The notes below the pieces were generated by a model. The model was given only the letters and a program-made list of their open reading frames with translations, made no database searches and was not told the origin of the DNA. A DNA stretch of 64,000 nucleotides from Desulfobulbus sp. (GTDB lineage Bacteria > Desulfobacterota > Desulfobulbia > Desulfobulbales > Desulfobulbaceae), in NCBI GenBank assembly GCA_031280615.1, contig JAITGO010000017.1, positions 124,001 to 188,000 of the forward strand, written 5' to 3'. Below, piece by piece: positions 25,111-38,079 of the stretch. Both the position numbers and the translations under genes were made by a program. Position 1 is the first letter of the stretch, and each line of letters begins with the position of its first letter.

Positions 25111-26329
25111 AGCTCAATGCCTCCGCCGGTCGGACCCGCGACGCCTTCCACGAGGGGTACAAGGTGGCGATCAGGGTGATGAGAATGGCGGATATCGCGA
25201 TCACGGTCACATCGAGCGGCACCACCTTGATCGGCATGGTGGACATGGGGTAGACGTTGCTCGGCAGCTCGATGATCTTGTAGCGCTTGAGCAGGGCGCA
25301 GAGGCCCAGGCCACCGGCCACGCCCAGCACGGTGCCGGCCAGGCCGATGATCATACCCTGGTAGAAGAAGACGCGCATGATCGCGCGGGTGGTGGCGCCC
25401 ATGGACTTGAGGATGGCGATGTCCCGGTTTTTTTCCATCACCATCATGATCAGTGCGCTGATGATGTTGAGCGCCGCCACCAGGATGATCAGGTCCAGGG
25501 CGATGAAGATGCCGAGTTTCTCGAGCTTGAGCGCGGCGAACAGGTTGCGGTTGAGTTGCATCCAGTCGCGGGCCGAATAGCCTTTGCCCAGGGCTTCCTG
25601 GATGGCGGCGGCGGTCCGGTCGGCCTGGTCGATGTTCTTGACCCGGACCTCGATGCCGTGCACGCCCCGACGGAGGTCGGCAAGGCTGCGGGCCGTCTCC
25701 AGGGAGATGTATCCCATGGTGGAGTCGTACTCGAACATGCCGGTCTCGAAGATGCCCACCACCATGCAGGTGCGGACCTTGGGCAAGACCCCCATGGGCG
25801 AGAGCGGCCCGTTGGGCGAGATCAGCCGAACCCGGTCGCCGATGCCAACTTGGAGCTGCCGGGCCAGGTCGCGGCCCAGGACAATGGTCGGTATCTCGAA
25901 GGGTTTGTCGAGGTCGGTCAGCTGCCCGGCCATCATTTTCCGGCCGATGCTGAGCACCCGCATGGCGCTGGCCGCGTCGATCCCCCGCAAAACCACGCCG
26001 GTAGACTGGGTGGCCGAGCTGATCAACGCCTGGGCGTAGATATAGGGCGTGGTGGCCTCGACCCCGGCAACGCCGTCGATCTTGGCGATGACCGCCTCGG
26101 TGTCGGTGATGGGGGCACCGAAACGCTGCACCTGGGCATGGGCGTTGACCCCGATGATCTGGTCGCGCAGCCCCTCGGTGAATCCTGTGTACACCGACAG
26201 CACCACGATCAGGGCCAGCACCCCGACCGCCACCCCCAGAATGGAGATGACGGTGATCAGCGAAATGAACTTTTGTTTGCGTTTAGCCCGCAGGTAGCGC
26301 AGGCTGACGAACCATTCAAAGGAGGCCAT
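25103..26329 (-). CDS. lolC: Lipoprotein-releasing ABC transporter, permease subunit
   Basis: The 408-residue protein begins with FEWFVSLRYLRAKRKQKFISLI, the classic LolC/E N terminus, with a first membrane helix near residues 25-50. A large periplasmic domain follows, then three C-terminal helices (about residues 265-400) containing LKSMGATTRAIM, the contact loop for the ATPase. It forms the LolCDE-type transporter with LolD. Only one permease gene is present, so the complex may use two copies (LolF-like). It lies between lysS and lolD, an order I recall from other Desulfobacterota. Confidence 0.92.
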   Translation of the reverse strand: MASFEWFVSLRYLRAKRKQKFISLITVISILGVAVGVLALIVVLSVYTGFTEGLRDQIIGVNAHAQVQRFGAPITDTEAVIAKIDGVAGVEATTPYIYAQALISSATQSTGVVLRGIDAASAMRVLSIGRKMMAGQLTDLDKPFEIPTIVLGRDLARQLQVGIGDRVRLISPNGPLSPMGVLPKVRTCMVVGIFETGMFEYDSTMGYISLETARSLADLRRGVHGIEVRVKNIDQADRTAAAIQEALGKGYSARDWMQLNRNLFAALKLEKLGIFIALDLIILVAALNIISALIMMVMEKNRDIAILKSMGATTRAIMRVFFYQGMIIGLAGTVLGVAGGLGLCALLKRYKIIELPSNVYPMSTMPIKVVPLDVTVIAISAILITLIATLYPSWKASRVRPAEALSYE

Positions 26330-26347
26330 GGGCTGGCGCCGCTCCGG

Positions 26348-27835
<1,488 letters not shown>

Positions 27836-27961
27836 CGGGTAGTTTGCAAGAAGGATTGTCGGTGACGCCCGGCCGAGGCGCGGCAGGATCGTCGAGGGTA
27901 TCAGGAGAAACAAGCGCTTGGCTTGAGGAATCCGGCAAAATATCCCGCCGGGTTGCCGATG

Positions 27962-29227
27962 TCAAATCCTTTCCAAAAGGGCTAGGGATTCGATGTGATG
28001 AGTCTGGGGAAACATGTCGACCGGGATGAGGCGGGTCACTTGGTACCCATGGGCAACGATCTGGGCAAGATCGCGGGCCAGTGTGGCGGGATCGCAGGAA
28101 ATGGAAAGAATATTCGATGGTTGCACGAGGGGTAGCAGGGGCGCGGCCTTGCCCGCTCCCTGGCGGGGCGGGTCGAGGAGGACGGTGTCGAACCGGGCGC
28201 CGGCATCGATAAGGGCGTGCAGGTAGCGCTCGACCTCGTCGGCGGCGAAGCGGGTGGAATCCAGGCCGGCGACCCGGCTGTTGACCCGCGCCCAATGGAT
28301 GCTGGCGCGGTTTTGTTCGACCCCGGTCACCTCCAGGCCGGCCAGGGCCAGGGGGATGGAAAAATTGCCCATGCCGCAGTAAAGATCGAGGACGGTGGTC
28401 CGGGCGGGCACGGGCAGGAACTCGAGCACCGTTGCGACCAATTGGGCATTTTGTCGGCTGTTGACCTGAAAAAAGCAACGGTGGTCCCAGCATAGGCGAT
28501 AGCCGAGCCCGCCCGGGGCGAAATCCTGGCCGAAGACGACCGGGGCCGGGCCGCCGGCCAGGAGCACCGCATCGGCCAGGGCACGCAATGCGTCGAGCAA
28601 GCGGGGGGCCTGCCGCGGGCGCTGGCGGGGACGGGGGGTGAGCACCATTGCCACGGTGGCGTCCGCCGGGCTGTGGATCAGTTCGATAGCCGCGATCTCG
28701 GGGGCCAGCCGCGCGGGCCAGCCACCCTCGACCAGGGCGGCGAGCACCCGGTTGATCGGTTCGGCCGCCAGCAGGCACCGGTCGACCGGCACCACCGTGT
28801 TGCTGGCGTGCGCGTGAAAGCCCAGGCGGCCCGACCGGTCGAGGTGCAGCCGCAGGCGGGAGCGGTAGCCGAAGGCCAGGGGCGAGGCCAGGGCGGGGTG
28901 CTCCGGCGGCTCTTCCAGACGGACCCGGGCCAGGGATTCACGCAGGATGAGCCGCTTGAGTTCCAATTGCGCCGGATAGGCGGCATGCTGCAAATCGCAG
29001 CCGCCGCAACGGCCGTAGTAGGGGCAGGGGGGCTCGACCCGGTCCGGCGAGGCTTCGAGAATCCGGACCAAATGCGCCTCCAGGTAACCCCGATGGCTTT
29101 TGCTCTCCCGGACCGTCACGGTTTCGCCGGGCAGGGTCGCCGGGACCATCGCCACCATGCCGTCGGATAATGTCCCCAGCCCTTTACCCCCGGCAATGAC
29201 CTTTTTTATGGTCAGCGTATGTTCCAT
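27962..29227 (-). CDS. rlmD: 23S rRNA (uracil-C5)-methyltransferase, RlmD/RumA family
   Basis: The 421-residue protein has an N-terminal TRAM domain (residues 1-60), a four-cysteine iron-sulfur site made from CPYYGRCGGC plus the upstream loop, and a C-terminal SAM methyltransferase domain. In that domain are VLDLYCGMGNFSIPLA, VLLDPPRQG and SISCDPATLARD, the last carrying the catalytic cysteine. These are the marks of the RumA/TrmA family. U1939 of 23S rRNA is the usual target, but other uracils in rRNA or tRNA are possible for this family. Confidence 0.88.
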   Translation of the reverse strand: MEHTLTIKKVIAGGKGLGTLSDGMVAMVPATLPGETVTVRESKSHRGYLEAHLVRILEASPDRVEPPCPYYGRCGGCDLQHAAYPAQLELKRLILRESLARVRLEEPPEHPALASPLAFGYRSRLRLHLDRSGRLGFHAHASNTVVPVDRCLLAAEPINRVLAALVEGGWPARLAPEIAAIELIHSPADATVAMVLTPRPRQRPRQAPRLLDALRALADAVLLAGGPAPVVFGQDFAPGGLGYRLCWDHRCFFQVNSRQNAQLVATVLEFLPVPARTTVLDLYCGMGNFSIPLALAGLEVTGVEQNRASIHWARVNSRVAGLDSTRFAADEVERYLHALIDAGARFDTVLLDPPRQGAGKAAPLLPLVQPSNILSISCDPATLARDLAQIVAHGYQVTRLIPVDMFPQTHHIESLALLERI

Positions 29228-29363
29228 TTGCGCATACTAACAGTTTGATGTTACTCTGATCAACCTGAGATTTGCATCTTATGGCTGCGAGATGGAGGCC
29301 CGGAGAACGCCGGGTGGGACAAGGGACAGCCGGACAGGCAGATGAGCAAGGGGGAAGGAGACG

Positions 29364-30716
29364 GTGCCCATCCAGGCGAAGGCAAAAGTGTTGATTGTGG
29401 ACGATGAGCGGGTGCATCGTTTCATGCTGCGGTCGATGTTAGCCGAATGGGGCTGGGACACGACCGAGGCGGACGACGGAACCACTGCCGTGGCCGCCGT
29501 CGAGCAAGGGCCCTTCGATGCCATTCTCATGGATGTCCGCATGACCACCATGGACGGGATGGAGGCCCTGCAGAGAATCCATGCCATCAATCCCGCCATT
29601 CCGGTGGTGATCATGACCGCCTTCTCCTCGGTGGATTCCGCAGTGGCGGCGATCAAGCGGGGCGCGCACGACTATCTGACCAAGCCGCTCGATTTCGACC
29701 GCCTGCGCACCACCCTCGAGGTGGCCATGGGCCACCGCCAGCGGGATACCGACAGCCACGACATCGGGCAGCCGTTCGGCAACGACGGCCGCATTATCGG
29801 CAAGTCGGCCCCGATGCAGGAGTTGTGGGAGATGATCGTCCATGTGGCTCCCACCGAGGCCACGGTGTTGATCAACGGCGAGTCGGGCACCGGCAAGGAA
29901 CTGGTGGCCGCGGCCCTGCACCACAAGAGCCTGCGCGCCAAGGGGCCCCTGATCAAAGTCAACTGCGCGGCCCTGGCCGAAACCTTGTTGGAATCCGAGC
30001 TGTTCGGGCACGAGCGCGGGGCCTTCACCGGTGCCGACCGCCGCCGCGAGGGCCGGTTTGTCCAAGCCCAGGGCGGCACGCTCTTTCTCGACGAGATCGG
30101 CGAGACCTCGCCGGGCATGCAGGCCAAGCTGCTGCGGGTGCTGCAGGAGCACGAACTGCAGCGGGTCGGCGGCCAGGAAACCATCCGGGTGGATGTCCGC
30201 ATCCTCTGCGCCACCAACCGTGACCTGGAGGAAGAGGTGGCGGCGGGCCGCTTCCGCGAAGACCTCTACTACCGCCTCAACGTGGTCGAGCTGTGGGTAC
30301 CGCCCCTGCGGGAGCGTCAAGGCGACACCCCGCTGCTGGCCAACTATTTTTTCCGCAGCTTTGCCGACAAGAACGGCCGACAGGTTTGCGGCATCACCCC
30401 GGAGTGCATGGATGTGCTCAACCGCTACCCCTGGCCGGGCAATGTCCGCGAACTGGAACATTCGATCGAGCGCGGCGTGATCCTGATGCGCGGCGATTAT
30501 CTCGATATCGGGGCCCTGCCGCAGGCCATCCAGCGCTGGGCCGGGATCAACGTCTCCAAGGAGGTGGAGGAGCCGTCCACCCTGAAGGAAGCGGAAAAGA
30601 TGCTGATCCTCAAAACCCTGGAAGAAACCGGCGGCAACCGCAGCGAAGCCGCCCGGCGGCTGCAGATCACCCGCAAGACCCTCTTGAACAAGTTGAAAAG
30701 CTACAATATCAATTGA
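29364..30716 (+). CDS. Sigma-54-dependent response regulator, NtrC family
   Basis: The 450-residue protein has three parts. The N-terminal receiver domain has VDDE at 12-15, phospho-acceptor D57 in ILMDVRM and a later switch T/K pair. The AAA+ domain has Walker A GESGTGKE from G172 and the sigma-54 contact loop GAFTGA from G219. The C-terminal Fis-type helix-turn-helix reads NRSEAARRLQITRKTLLNKL. It is a transcriptional activator of sigma-54 promoters. Translation starts at a GTG with a GGAAGGA ribosome site. No sensor kinase is adjacent; the PAS-GGDEF gene follows after 80 bases and might respond to or act with it. Its regulon cannot be told from the sequence. Confidence 0.93.
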   Translation: MPIQAKAKVLIVDDERVHRFMLRSMLAEWGWDTTEADDGTTAVAAVEQGPFDAILMDVRMTTMDGMEALQRIHAINPAIPVVIMTAFSSVDSAVAAIKRGAHDYLTKPLDFDRLRTTLEVAMGHRQRDTDSHDIGQPFGNDGRIIGKSAPMQELWEMIVHVAPTEATVLINGESGTGKELVAAALHHKSLRAKGPLIKVNCAALAETLLESELFGHERGAFTGADRRREGRFVQAQGGTLFLDEIGETSPGMQAKLLRVLQEHELQRVGGQETIRVDVRILCATNRDLEEEVAAGRFREDLYYRLNVVELWVPPLRERQGDTPLLANYFFRSFADKNGRQVCGITPECMDVLNRYPWPGNVRELEHSIERGVILMRGDYLDIGALPQAIQRWAGINVSKEVEEPSTLKEAEKMLILKTLEETGGNRSEAARRLQITRKTLLNKLKSYNIN

Positions 30717-30796
30717 GCCTGCAAAATGCAGTGGCGGCGGCTGTCCGGCCTGCAAGATGGTTGCATTTTTGTAAGTGCTTCTTTATATAGTTCGGA

Positions 30797-33508
30797 ATGT
30801 TGACTCCGGACCCGTTGTTCTCCCTCCTGTATGCCGAGCCGAATTTGAACAGATCCATCCTTCTGCTACGGACCTGCTACGCCGTCAGCCGGGTTTTGAT
30901 CCGGGAGCGGGACATGTCGGCGCTGTTGCAGGGCCTCTGCGACCAGTTCGTCGGTGCGGGCGTCTACCGCGCGGCCTTGCTGGTTTTGCTCGATCGAACC
31001 TCGGACGGCATGGTCACCGCCGAGGCGGGGTTCGGCGATCGCACCGCCCCGATCATGGCCACCCTGCGGGAGGGCAAGTTGCCGCCTTGCGGTGCCCGGG
31101 TGCTGGATGGCGACCCGGCGAACGTCTTCGTCTGCACGGGCGAGGACTGCTCGCTCTGCACCCCCACCGGTCTTACGGCCTTTTCGGGGGCCTTTTGCGC
31201 CTCCTTTCGCTGCAACTCCAAACTGTCCGGATTTTTGCTCCTCGTGCTGCCGTCCGGGGGCAATCCCGCTGCCGACGAGTCGGCAACCGTCGCCGAACTG
31301 GCTGGGGCCATCGCCCATGCCCTGCGGCAACTCTTTTTGTTCGAGGAGTTCACGTTCAGGGAGCGGGAACTTAAGGAGGCGGAGGAGCGGTACGAACTGG
31401 CCTTGCGTGCTTCCCAGGCCGGTCTCTGGGACTGGAACATCAAGACCAGCGAAATGTATACCAGCCCTGACCAGTGGGAGCTGCTCGATTACCGCGCAGG
31501 CGACGCTGCCGCGGGGAAAACCCGGCGTTTCATGCATCCCGAAGATCGGGAGCGGGTGCTGGCCGTGCTCAACCAGCACCTCACCGGCGTCACCGAGGAA
31601 TACCGGATCGAATACCGGGTGATGGAACCGGAGGGCAAGATCTCCTGGTTTCTTGACCGTGGCCGGGTGGTGGAGCGGGACGAAAACAACATGCCGGTGC
31701 GCATGACGGGCACCCATCAGAACATCACCCTGCACAAGCGGCAGGAGCAGGCCCTGGCCGCGGTGCAGCAGCAGTTGCACGAGGCCAGAGACGTGGAACG
31801 CAATTTCCTCCAGACCGTGATCGACAGCGCCGGCGATCCGGTGATGGTCATCGATCCCGGCTACACCCTGCTGTTGATCAACCGGGCGGCGGCCCGGCTG
31901 GTGAGCGGCAACGGTGAGATCGACAGCCTGGTGGGCAGGAAGTGCCACCAGCTGTTCTGCGGCGTCGACACCCCCTGCGACGATCCGGATTTTCCCTGCC
32001 CGGTCCGGGCAGTGGCCGAGCTGCTGCGGCCAACCAAGGTCCTGCACCATTCCTTCCACGGCAATGGCATCCACAACACCTTCGAACTCGAGGTCTCGCC
32101 GCTCAAGGATAGCGAGGGCAAGCTGTACGGCATAATCGAGGTGGCGCGGGACGTCACCGACCGGCTGCGAATCGAACAGGAACTGCGCGACAGCCAATCG
32201 CGCCTTTATCGGCTGGCGCACCACGACACCCTCACCGGCCTGCCCAACCGGCTGCTTTTCCGGGATAGGCTGACCCAGGCGCTCAACAAGGCGGAGCGCA
32301 ACCGAACCAAGCTTGCCGTTCTTTTCCTCGATCTCGACAAATTTAAGACCGTCAACGATACCCTGGGGCACGATGTGGGCGACGACCTGCTGGTCGAGAT
32401 CGCGGCGCGCCTGCAGCGCCAGTGCCGCCAGTCGGACACCGTTGCCCGGCTGGGGGGCGACGAGTTCGTCTTTGTCCTTGAGGCGGTGAACAGCCGGGAG
32501 GACGCGGCCGTGGTCGCCGAGAAGATCATGGCGGCCCTGGCCGCGCCGGTTTGCGTCAGCGGCCACGAGCTTCCGATTGCCGCCAGCGTCGGCATCGCCC
32601 TGTATCCCGAGGATTCGCTCGAGTTGGAGGGCATGATCAAGTGCGCCGATATTGCCTTGTACGCCGCCAAGGAAAGTGGGCGATGCACGTTCCAGTTCTA
32701 CCGGCGCGACATGGCCCCGCAGGGTCGGCAGCCGCAACTGGATGAGCGGCAGTTTTCGGCAGTGTTGGCCTCGGACGGTCTGTGCCTGGACTATCTGCCC
32801 CAGTTTGCGGTGGCGGATGGACGAGTGGCCGGACTGAAGGCGTGTTTTTCCTGGAATCATCCGGAAATGGGGCTGTTGCAGCCGGGGGACTTTTTACCCG
32901 CGGCCGACGAGTGCGGTATGCTGGCCGGGGTCAGCCAATGGCTGCTGGACCAGGTGGGGCGCGATCTGCGCGCCTGGCGCGGCCAAGGGCTGGACTGCGT
33001 CCCGGTTACCGTTCCCCTGGCCTCGTGCCAATTGCTGCATCCCGAGTGCTTTCACGAGTTCGAACGGATCCTGGCCGATACGGCCTTGCCTGCCGAATCG
33101 TTGGTCGTCGAGGTCAAGGAACGGCCGCTGGCCCATGCCGCCGGCTGGACCCAGGAATTACTGAAACGCTTGCGGGGCTTGGGCCTGCAGCTGGCGGTGG
33201 ACGGTTGCGGGATCGAGCACTGTCCGCTGCCCAGCCTGCGGCAGCTCCGAATCGGCCGGATAACCGTCCAGGCCGACCTGCTCGCCGCTCTGGCCGACGA
33301 GGACGGAAACGGCGATCTGGCCGCGGCGGTCATCGCCTTGGGGCACGCCGTGGGACTGACCGTGCTGGCCGACGGCATCCGGCACGAACGGCAGCTCGCG
33401 TTTCTCCGGGCCAAGGGCTGCGATCTGTTTCAGGGACCGCTTCGTTCGCCGCCGCTCACTGCCCGGCAAATCGCCGACCTGCTGCGCTTTTCGGCAAAGG
33501 GTGGTTGA
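30797..33508 (+). CDS. PAS-PAS-GGDEF protein with degenerate EAL domain
   Basis: The 903-residue protein has an N-terminal cysteine-containing GAF-like region (1-190). Two PAS domains follow near 197-315 and 335-460; the second has a CGVDTPCDDPDFPC cysteine cluster that could bind a metal or sense redox state. The GGDEF domain starts near 473 with an intact GGDEF at 553-557, so it should be an active diguanylate cyclase. The C-terminal EAL domain (about 650-893) has lost its catalytic residues: EAL reads KAC (681-683) and DDFGTG reads DGCGIE. It therefore probably binds c-di-GMP or only regulates. No membrane helix is seen, so it is likely a cytoplasmic sensor. Confidence 0.88.
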   Translation: MLTPDPLFSLLYAEPNLNRSILLLRTCYAVSRVLIRERDMSALLQGLCDQFVGAGVYRAALLVLLDRTSDGMVTAEAGFGDRTAPIMATLREGKLPPCGARVLDGDPANVFVCTGEDCSLCTPTGLTAFSGAFCASFRCNSKLSGFLLLVLPSGGNPAADESATVAELAGAIAHALRQLFLFEEFTFRERELKEAEERYELALRASQAGLWDWNIKTSEMYTSPDQWELLDYRAGDAAAGKTRRFMHPEDRERVLAVLNQHLTGVTEEYRIEYRVMEPEGKISWFLDRGRVVERDENNMPVRMTGTHQNITLHKRQEQALAAVQQQLHEARDVERNFLQTVIDSAGDPVMVIDPGYTLLLINRAAARLVSGNGEIDSLVGRKCHQLFCGVDTPCDDPDFPCPVRAVAELLRPTKVLHHSFHGNGIHNTFELEVSPLKDSEGKLYGIIEVARDVTDRLRIEQELRDSQSRLYRLAHHDTLTGLPNRLLFRDRLTQALNKAERNRTKLAVLFLDLDKFKTVNDTLGHDVGDDLLVEIAARLQRQCRQSDTVARLGGDEFVFVLEAVNSREDAAVVAEKIMAALAAPVCVSGHELPIAASVGIALYPEDSLELEGMIKCADIALYAAKESGRCTFQFYRRDMAPQGRQPQLDERQFSAVLASDGLCLDYLPQFAVADGRVAGLKACFSWNHPEMGLLQPGDFLPAADECGMLAGVSQWLLDQVGRDLRAWRGQGLDCVPVTVPLASCQLLHPECFHEFERILADTALPAESLVVEVKERPLAHAAGWTQELLKRLRGLGLQLAVDGCGIEHCPLPSLRQLRIGRITVQADLLAALADEDGNGDLAAAVIALGHAVGLTVLADGIRHERQLAFLRAKGCDLFQGPLRSPPLTARQIADLLRFSAKGG

Positions 33509-33655
33509 CGCCACCCTTCTTTCTGTGGTAAAAACCCTCCTTGTTTTTCCGGGGGAACGGTAATCGCTCCTAACAACCGCGACGACAGGCGCGGGATGAG
33601 GGGCGCCGGTTTCCCGCCTCTATCTAATCAATTGAATCCTGACCGGTAACTCGGT

Positions 33656-34987
33656 ATGCGTACGGATATTTTACACATTGGTGCGGGCGAGCTGAATTAC
33701 GAAATCCGCAATATTGTCGGTGTCGGCGAAAAACTCCAGAAGATGGGCGTCCAGGTCAACTGGGAGAATATCGGCGACCCGATCGCCAAGGGCGAACAAG
33801 TGCCGGACTGGATGAAGGATATCGTGGCCGAGGCGGTCCACGAGGACGCCACCTACGGCTACAGCCCGACCAAGGGGCTGCTGGCGGCCAGGGAATACGT
33901 GGCCGCCACCACCAACAGCCGCGGCGGCGCACAGATCGACGCCGACGACGTCATTTTTTTCAACGGCCTGGGCGACGCGATTTCAAAGGTATACGGCTTC
34001 CTCAAGCCCACCGCCCGGGTCATCGTGCCCACCCCGAGCTACACGACCCACAGCTCGGCCGAGGCGGCTCACGCCAGCGATCAGCCGGTGACCTACATCC
34101 TCGATCCCAACCATCTCTGGTATCCGGACCTTGAGGACATAGAGAACCACATCAAGTACAATCCGGCGGTTGCCGGCATTCTGGTGATCAATCCCGACAA
34201 CCCGACCGGGGCGGTCTATCCGGCTGACGTCATGCGGGCCATCGTCGAGATCTGCGAGAAAAACGACCTGTTCATCATCTGCGACGAGATCTACCAGAAC
34301 ATGACCTACAACGGTACGGTTTCGGCACCGTTGTGCACGGTGATCGGCAACAAGGTGCCGGCGATCTGCATGCGCGGCATCTCCAAGGAAATGCCCTGGC
34401 CAGGAAGCCGCTGCGGCTGGATCGAGGTGTACAACCGCCGCCGCGACCCCATGTTCGCCACCTATGTCCAGTCGATCCTCAACGCCAAGATGCTCGAGGT
34501 CTGCTCGACTACCCTGCCGCAGACCGTCCTGCCCCGGATCAATCAGCATCCCCAGTACAAGGCGCATCTGCAGAGCCGGATCAAACGCTATGAGCGGTAT
34601 TCCAACCTGGCCTACGACACCCTGAAAAACGTCAAGGGGCTTTTGGTCAACCGCAGCAACGGTGCCTTTTACATGAGCGCGGTTTTCGAGGAAGGGGTGC
34701 TCAACCACCAGCAGACCCTGCCCATCGCGAACGACGAGGTTCGCGAAACCGTGGAGCAGCTGGTTTCCGGTTCGAACATCCAGCCCGACAAGCGGTTTGT
34801 CTATTATCTCTTGGCCGCGACCGGCATCTGCGTGGTGCCGCTGTCCTCCTTTGCCACCGAGCTCCACGGGTTCCGCGTCACCCTGCTGGAGAAAAACGAG
34901 GAGGATTTTGTCGAGATTTTCAACACCATCGCCAGCGGCATCCGACAATATGTCGCTTCCAGCCCGACCAGCCCCCATCACCACTGA
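33656..34987 (+). CDS. PLP-dependent aminotransferase, class I/II
   Basis: The 443-residue protein is a fold-type I aminotransferase. NPDNPTGAVYP and CDEIYQNMTY bind the cofactor. The predicted PLP lysine is K244 in GISKEMPWPGSRCGW. The family also includes alanine and aromatic aminotransferases; LGAL-like markers for one substrate are not visible to me. The tryptophan-rich MPWPG segment after the lysine replaces the usual short glycine turn. It is a single gene with its own terminator at 35012. Confidence 0.88.
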   Translation: MRTDILHIGAGELNYEIRNIVGVGEKLQKMGVQVNWENIGDPIAKGEQVPDWMKDIVAEAVHEDATYGYSPTKGLLAAREYVAATTNSRGGAQIDADDVIFFNGLGDAISKVYGFLKPTARVIVPTPSYTTHSSAEAAHASDQPVTYILDPNHLWYPDLEDIENHIKYNPAVAGILVINPDNPTGAVYPADVMRAIVEICEKNDLFIICDEIYQNMTYNGTVSAPLCTVIGNKVPAICMRGISKEMPWPGSRCGWIEVYNRRRDPMFATYVQSILNAKMLEVCSTTLPQTVLPRINQHPQYKAHLQSRIKRYERYSNLAYDTLKNVKGLLVNRSNGAFYMSAVFEEGVLNHQQTLPIANDEVRETVEQLVSGSNIQPDKRFVYYLLAATGICVVPLSSFATELHGFRVTLLEKNEEDFVEIFNTIASGIRQYVASSPTSPHHH

Positions 34988-35011
34988 TTCCCCTGTCGTT
35001 CCTGTGCCCAC

Positions 35012-35046
35012 AGCCCTGGCCGCCGAATGGCGCCCAGGGCTTTTTT
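35012..35046 (+). terminator. Intrinsic terminator after the aminotransferase gene
   Basis: GCCCTGG (35013-35019) pairs with CCAGGGC (35034-35040), and six T residues follow. It lies 24 bases after the stop codon of the aminotransferase gene. Confidence 0.85.
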
Positions 35047-35126
35047 GGATGCCGCCCTCTGTTTCCCTCTGTTATTCTTCATAGTTATCGCACCTTTTTC
35101 CCCTCTGGAACCCTTCTCGCCTTCCC

Positions 35127-35155
35127 TTGACACTGGATTTTGCCATACTTATTGT
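35127..35155 (+). promoter_or_regulatory. Probable promoter of grpE
   Basis: TTGACA (35127-35132), a 17-base spacer and TATTGT (35150-35155) lie about 75 bases upstream of grpE. The expected leader contains a perfect GGCCCG/CGGGCC hairpin at 35173-35187. I see no CIRCE element and no clear heat-shock sigma-32 box. Confidence 0.6.
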
Positions 35156-35229
35156 TCGCACCAGATTTGACCGGCCCGAATCGGGCCTGAAGGATACTGA
35201 GACAGTAATAATTGGGATAAGGAGGAGAG

Positions 35230-35817
35230 GTGGCAGAAGAGGCGAAAGAACAGGATGTCGGCCAGCAGGGCGAGACGGATGCGGTCGAGAATCCGGAGGA
35301 GGCGGTGCTTGTCGAAGAGGCGGCAATGGACAGGGAGTGCGAAACCGAGACCTTGCAACGGGAATTGGCGGATGCCCGCGACCAGATGATGCGGATTGCC
35401 GCGGAGTTCGACAATTTCAAGAAGCGGACGGAACGCGAGAGGAGCAAGTTGCTCAAATATGCCGGTGAAAACATTCTCCGCGATCTGTTGACCACCGTGG
35501 ACAATCTTGATCGGGCCATCGAACAGGGAGGCGCTGTCGCCGAAGACGACGGCAAGAAATTGCAGGCCATGGTGCAGGGCGTGGAGCTGACCCGCAAGGG
35601 ACTGGTCGCCAGCCTGGAGCGGTTCGGGGTGGAACCCCTGGAGGCGGTCGGGTTGCCTTTCAATCCCGACGAACACGATGCCCTGACCATGGAGGCCAGC
35701 GCCAATGTGGCTGCCAACCATGTCCTGCGCGAGTTTCTCCGCGGTTACCGTTTCAAGGACAGGATCCTGCGGCACGCCCAGGTGGTGGTGTCCAGCGGTC
35801 CGGAAAAATCGGCTTGA
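35230..35817 (+). CDS. grpE: Nucleotide exchange factor GrpE
   Basis: The 195-residue protein has an acidic N terminus and a long coiled coil (about 38-95) with RIAAEFDNFKKRTERE. The C-terminal beta domain carries the family ending GYRFKDRILRHAQVVVS. It releases ADP from DnaK. Translation starts at a GTG with GGAGGA just upstream. It directly precedes dnaK with a gap of 109 bases. The usual partner genes hrcA and dnaJ are not adjacent. Confidence 0.95.
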   Translation: MAEEAKEQDVGQQGETDAVENPEEAVLVEEAAMDRECETETLQRELADARDQMMRIAAEFDNFKKRTERERSKLLKYAGENILRDLLTTVDNLDRAIEQGGAVAEDDGKKLQAMVQGVELTRKGLVASLERFGVEPLEAVGLPFNPDEHDALTMEASANVAANHVLREFLRGYRFKDRILRHAQVVVSSGPEKSA

Positions 35818-35926
35818 CACGGTCCGGTTTCAGAACACTGTAGAATAGAATAAAAGAACCATTTTTTGAACGATTGATCAGGCCGTATGGCCGGGGATAA
35901 GGACAGGAGGACAGGAGATAGGGATT

Positions 35927-37861
<1,935 letters not shown>

Positions 37862-37891
37862 AGCGACTGAACACGATTGATAACATCGTGC

Positions 37892-37927
37892 AACCGCAGC
37901 AGGACAATGTCTTGCTGCGGTTTTTCT
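37892..37927 (+). terminator. Intrinsic terminator after dnaK
   Basis: AACCGCAGCA (37892-37901) pairs with TGCTGCGGTT (37913-37922), followed by a T-rich run. It lies 30 bases after the dnaK stop codon. Confidence 0.88.
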
Positions 37928-38079
37928 TTTTTGAACACCTATGGATTCTGAAACAAGATGGTCTCGTTCCTGCCGGAGCCATCGGGATCACGGTTCATTC
38001 CGTGCTCCCCTTTTTTTTGCATTTGCGCTATAACGCTCCGGTCACATTTTTCCAACGCCACCTTTGAGCAGGACATCCA

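Noticed and set aside
30723..30769. Terminator between the NtrC-type gene and the PAS-GGDEF gene
   Set aside because: The AAAATGCA/TGCATTTT arms are short, AT-rich and 31 bases apart, giving a weak structure.
35000..35229. CIRCE heat-shock operator upstream of grpE
   Set aside because: No TTAGCACTC/GAGTGCTAA repeat was found; only a short GC hairpin is present.
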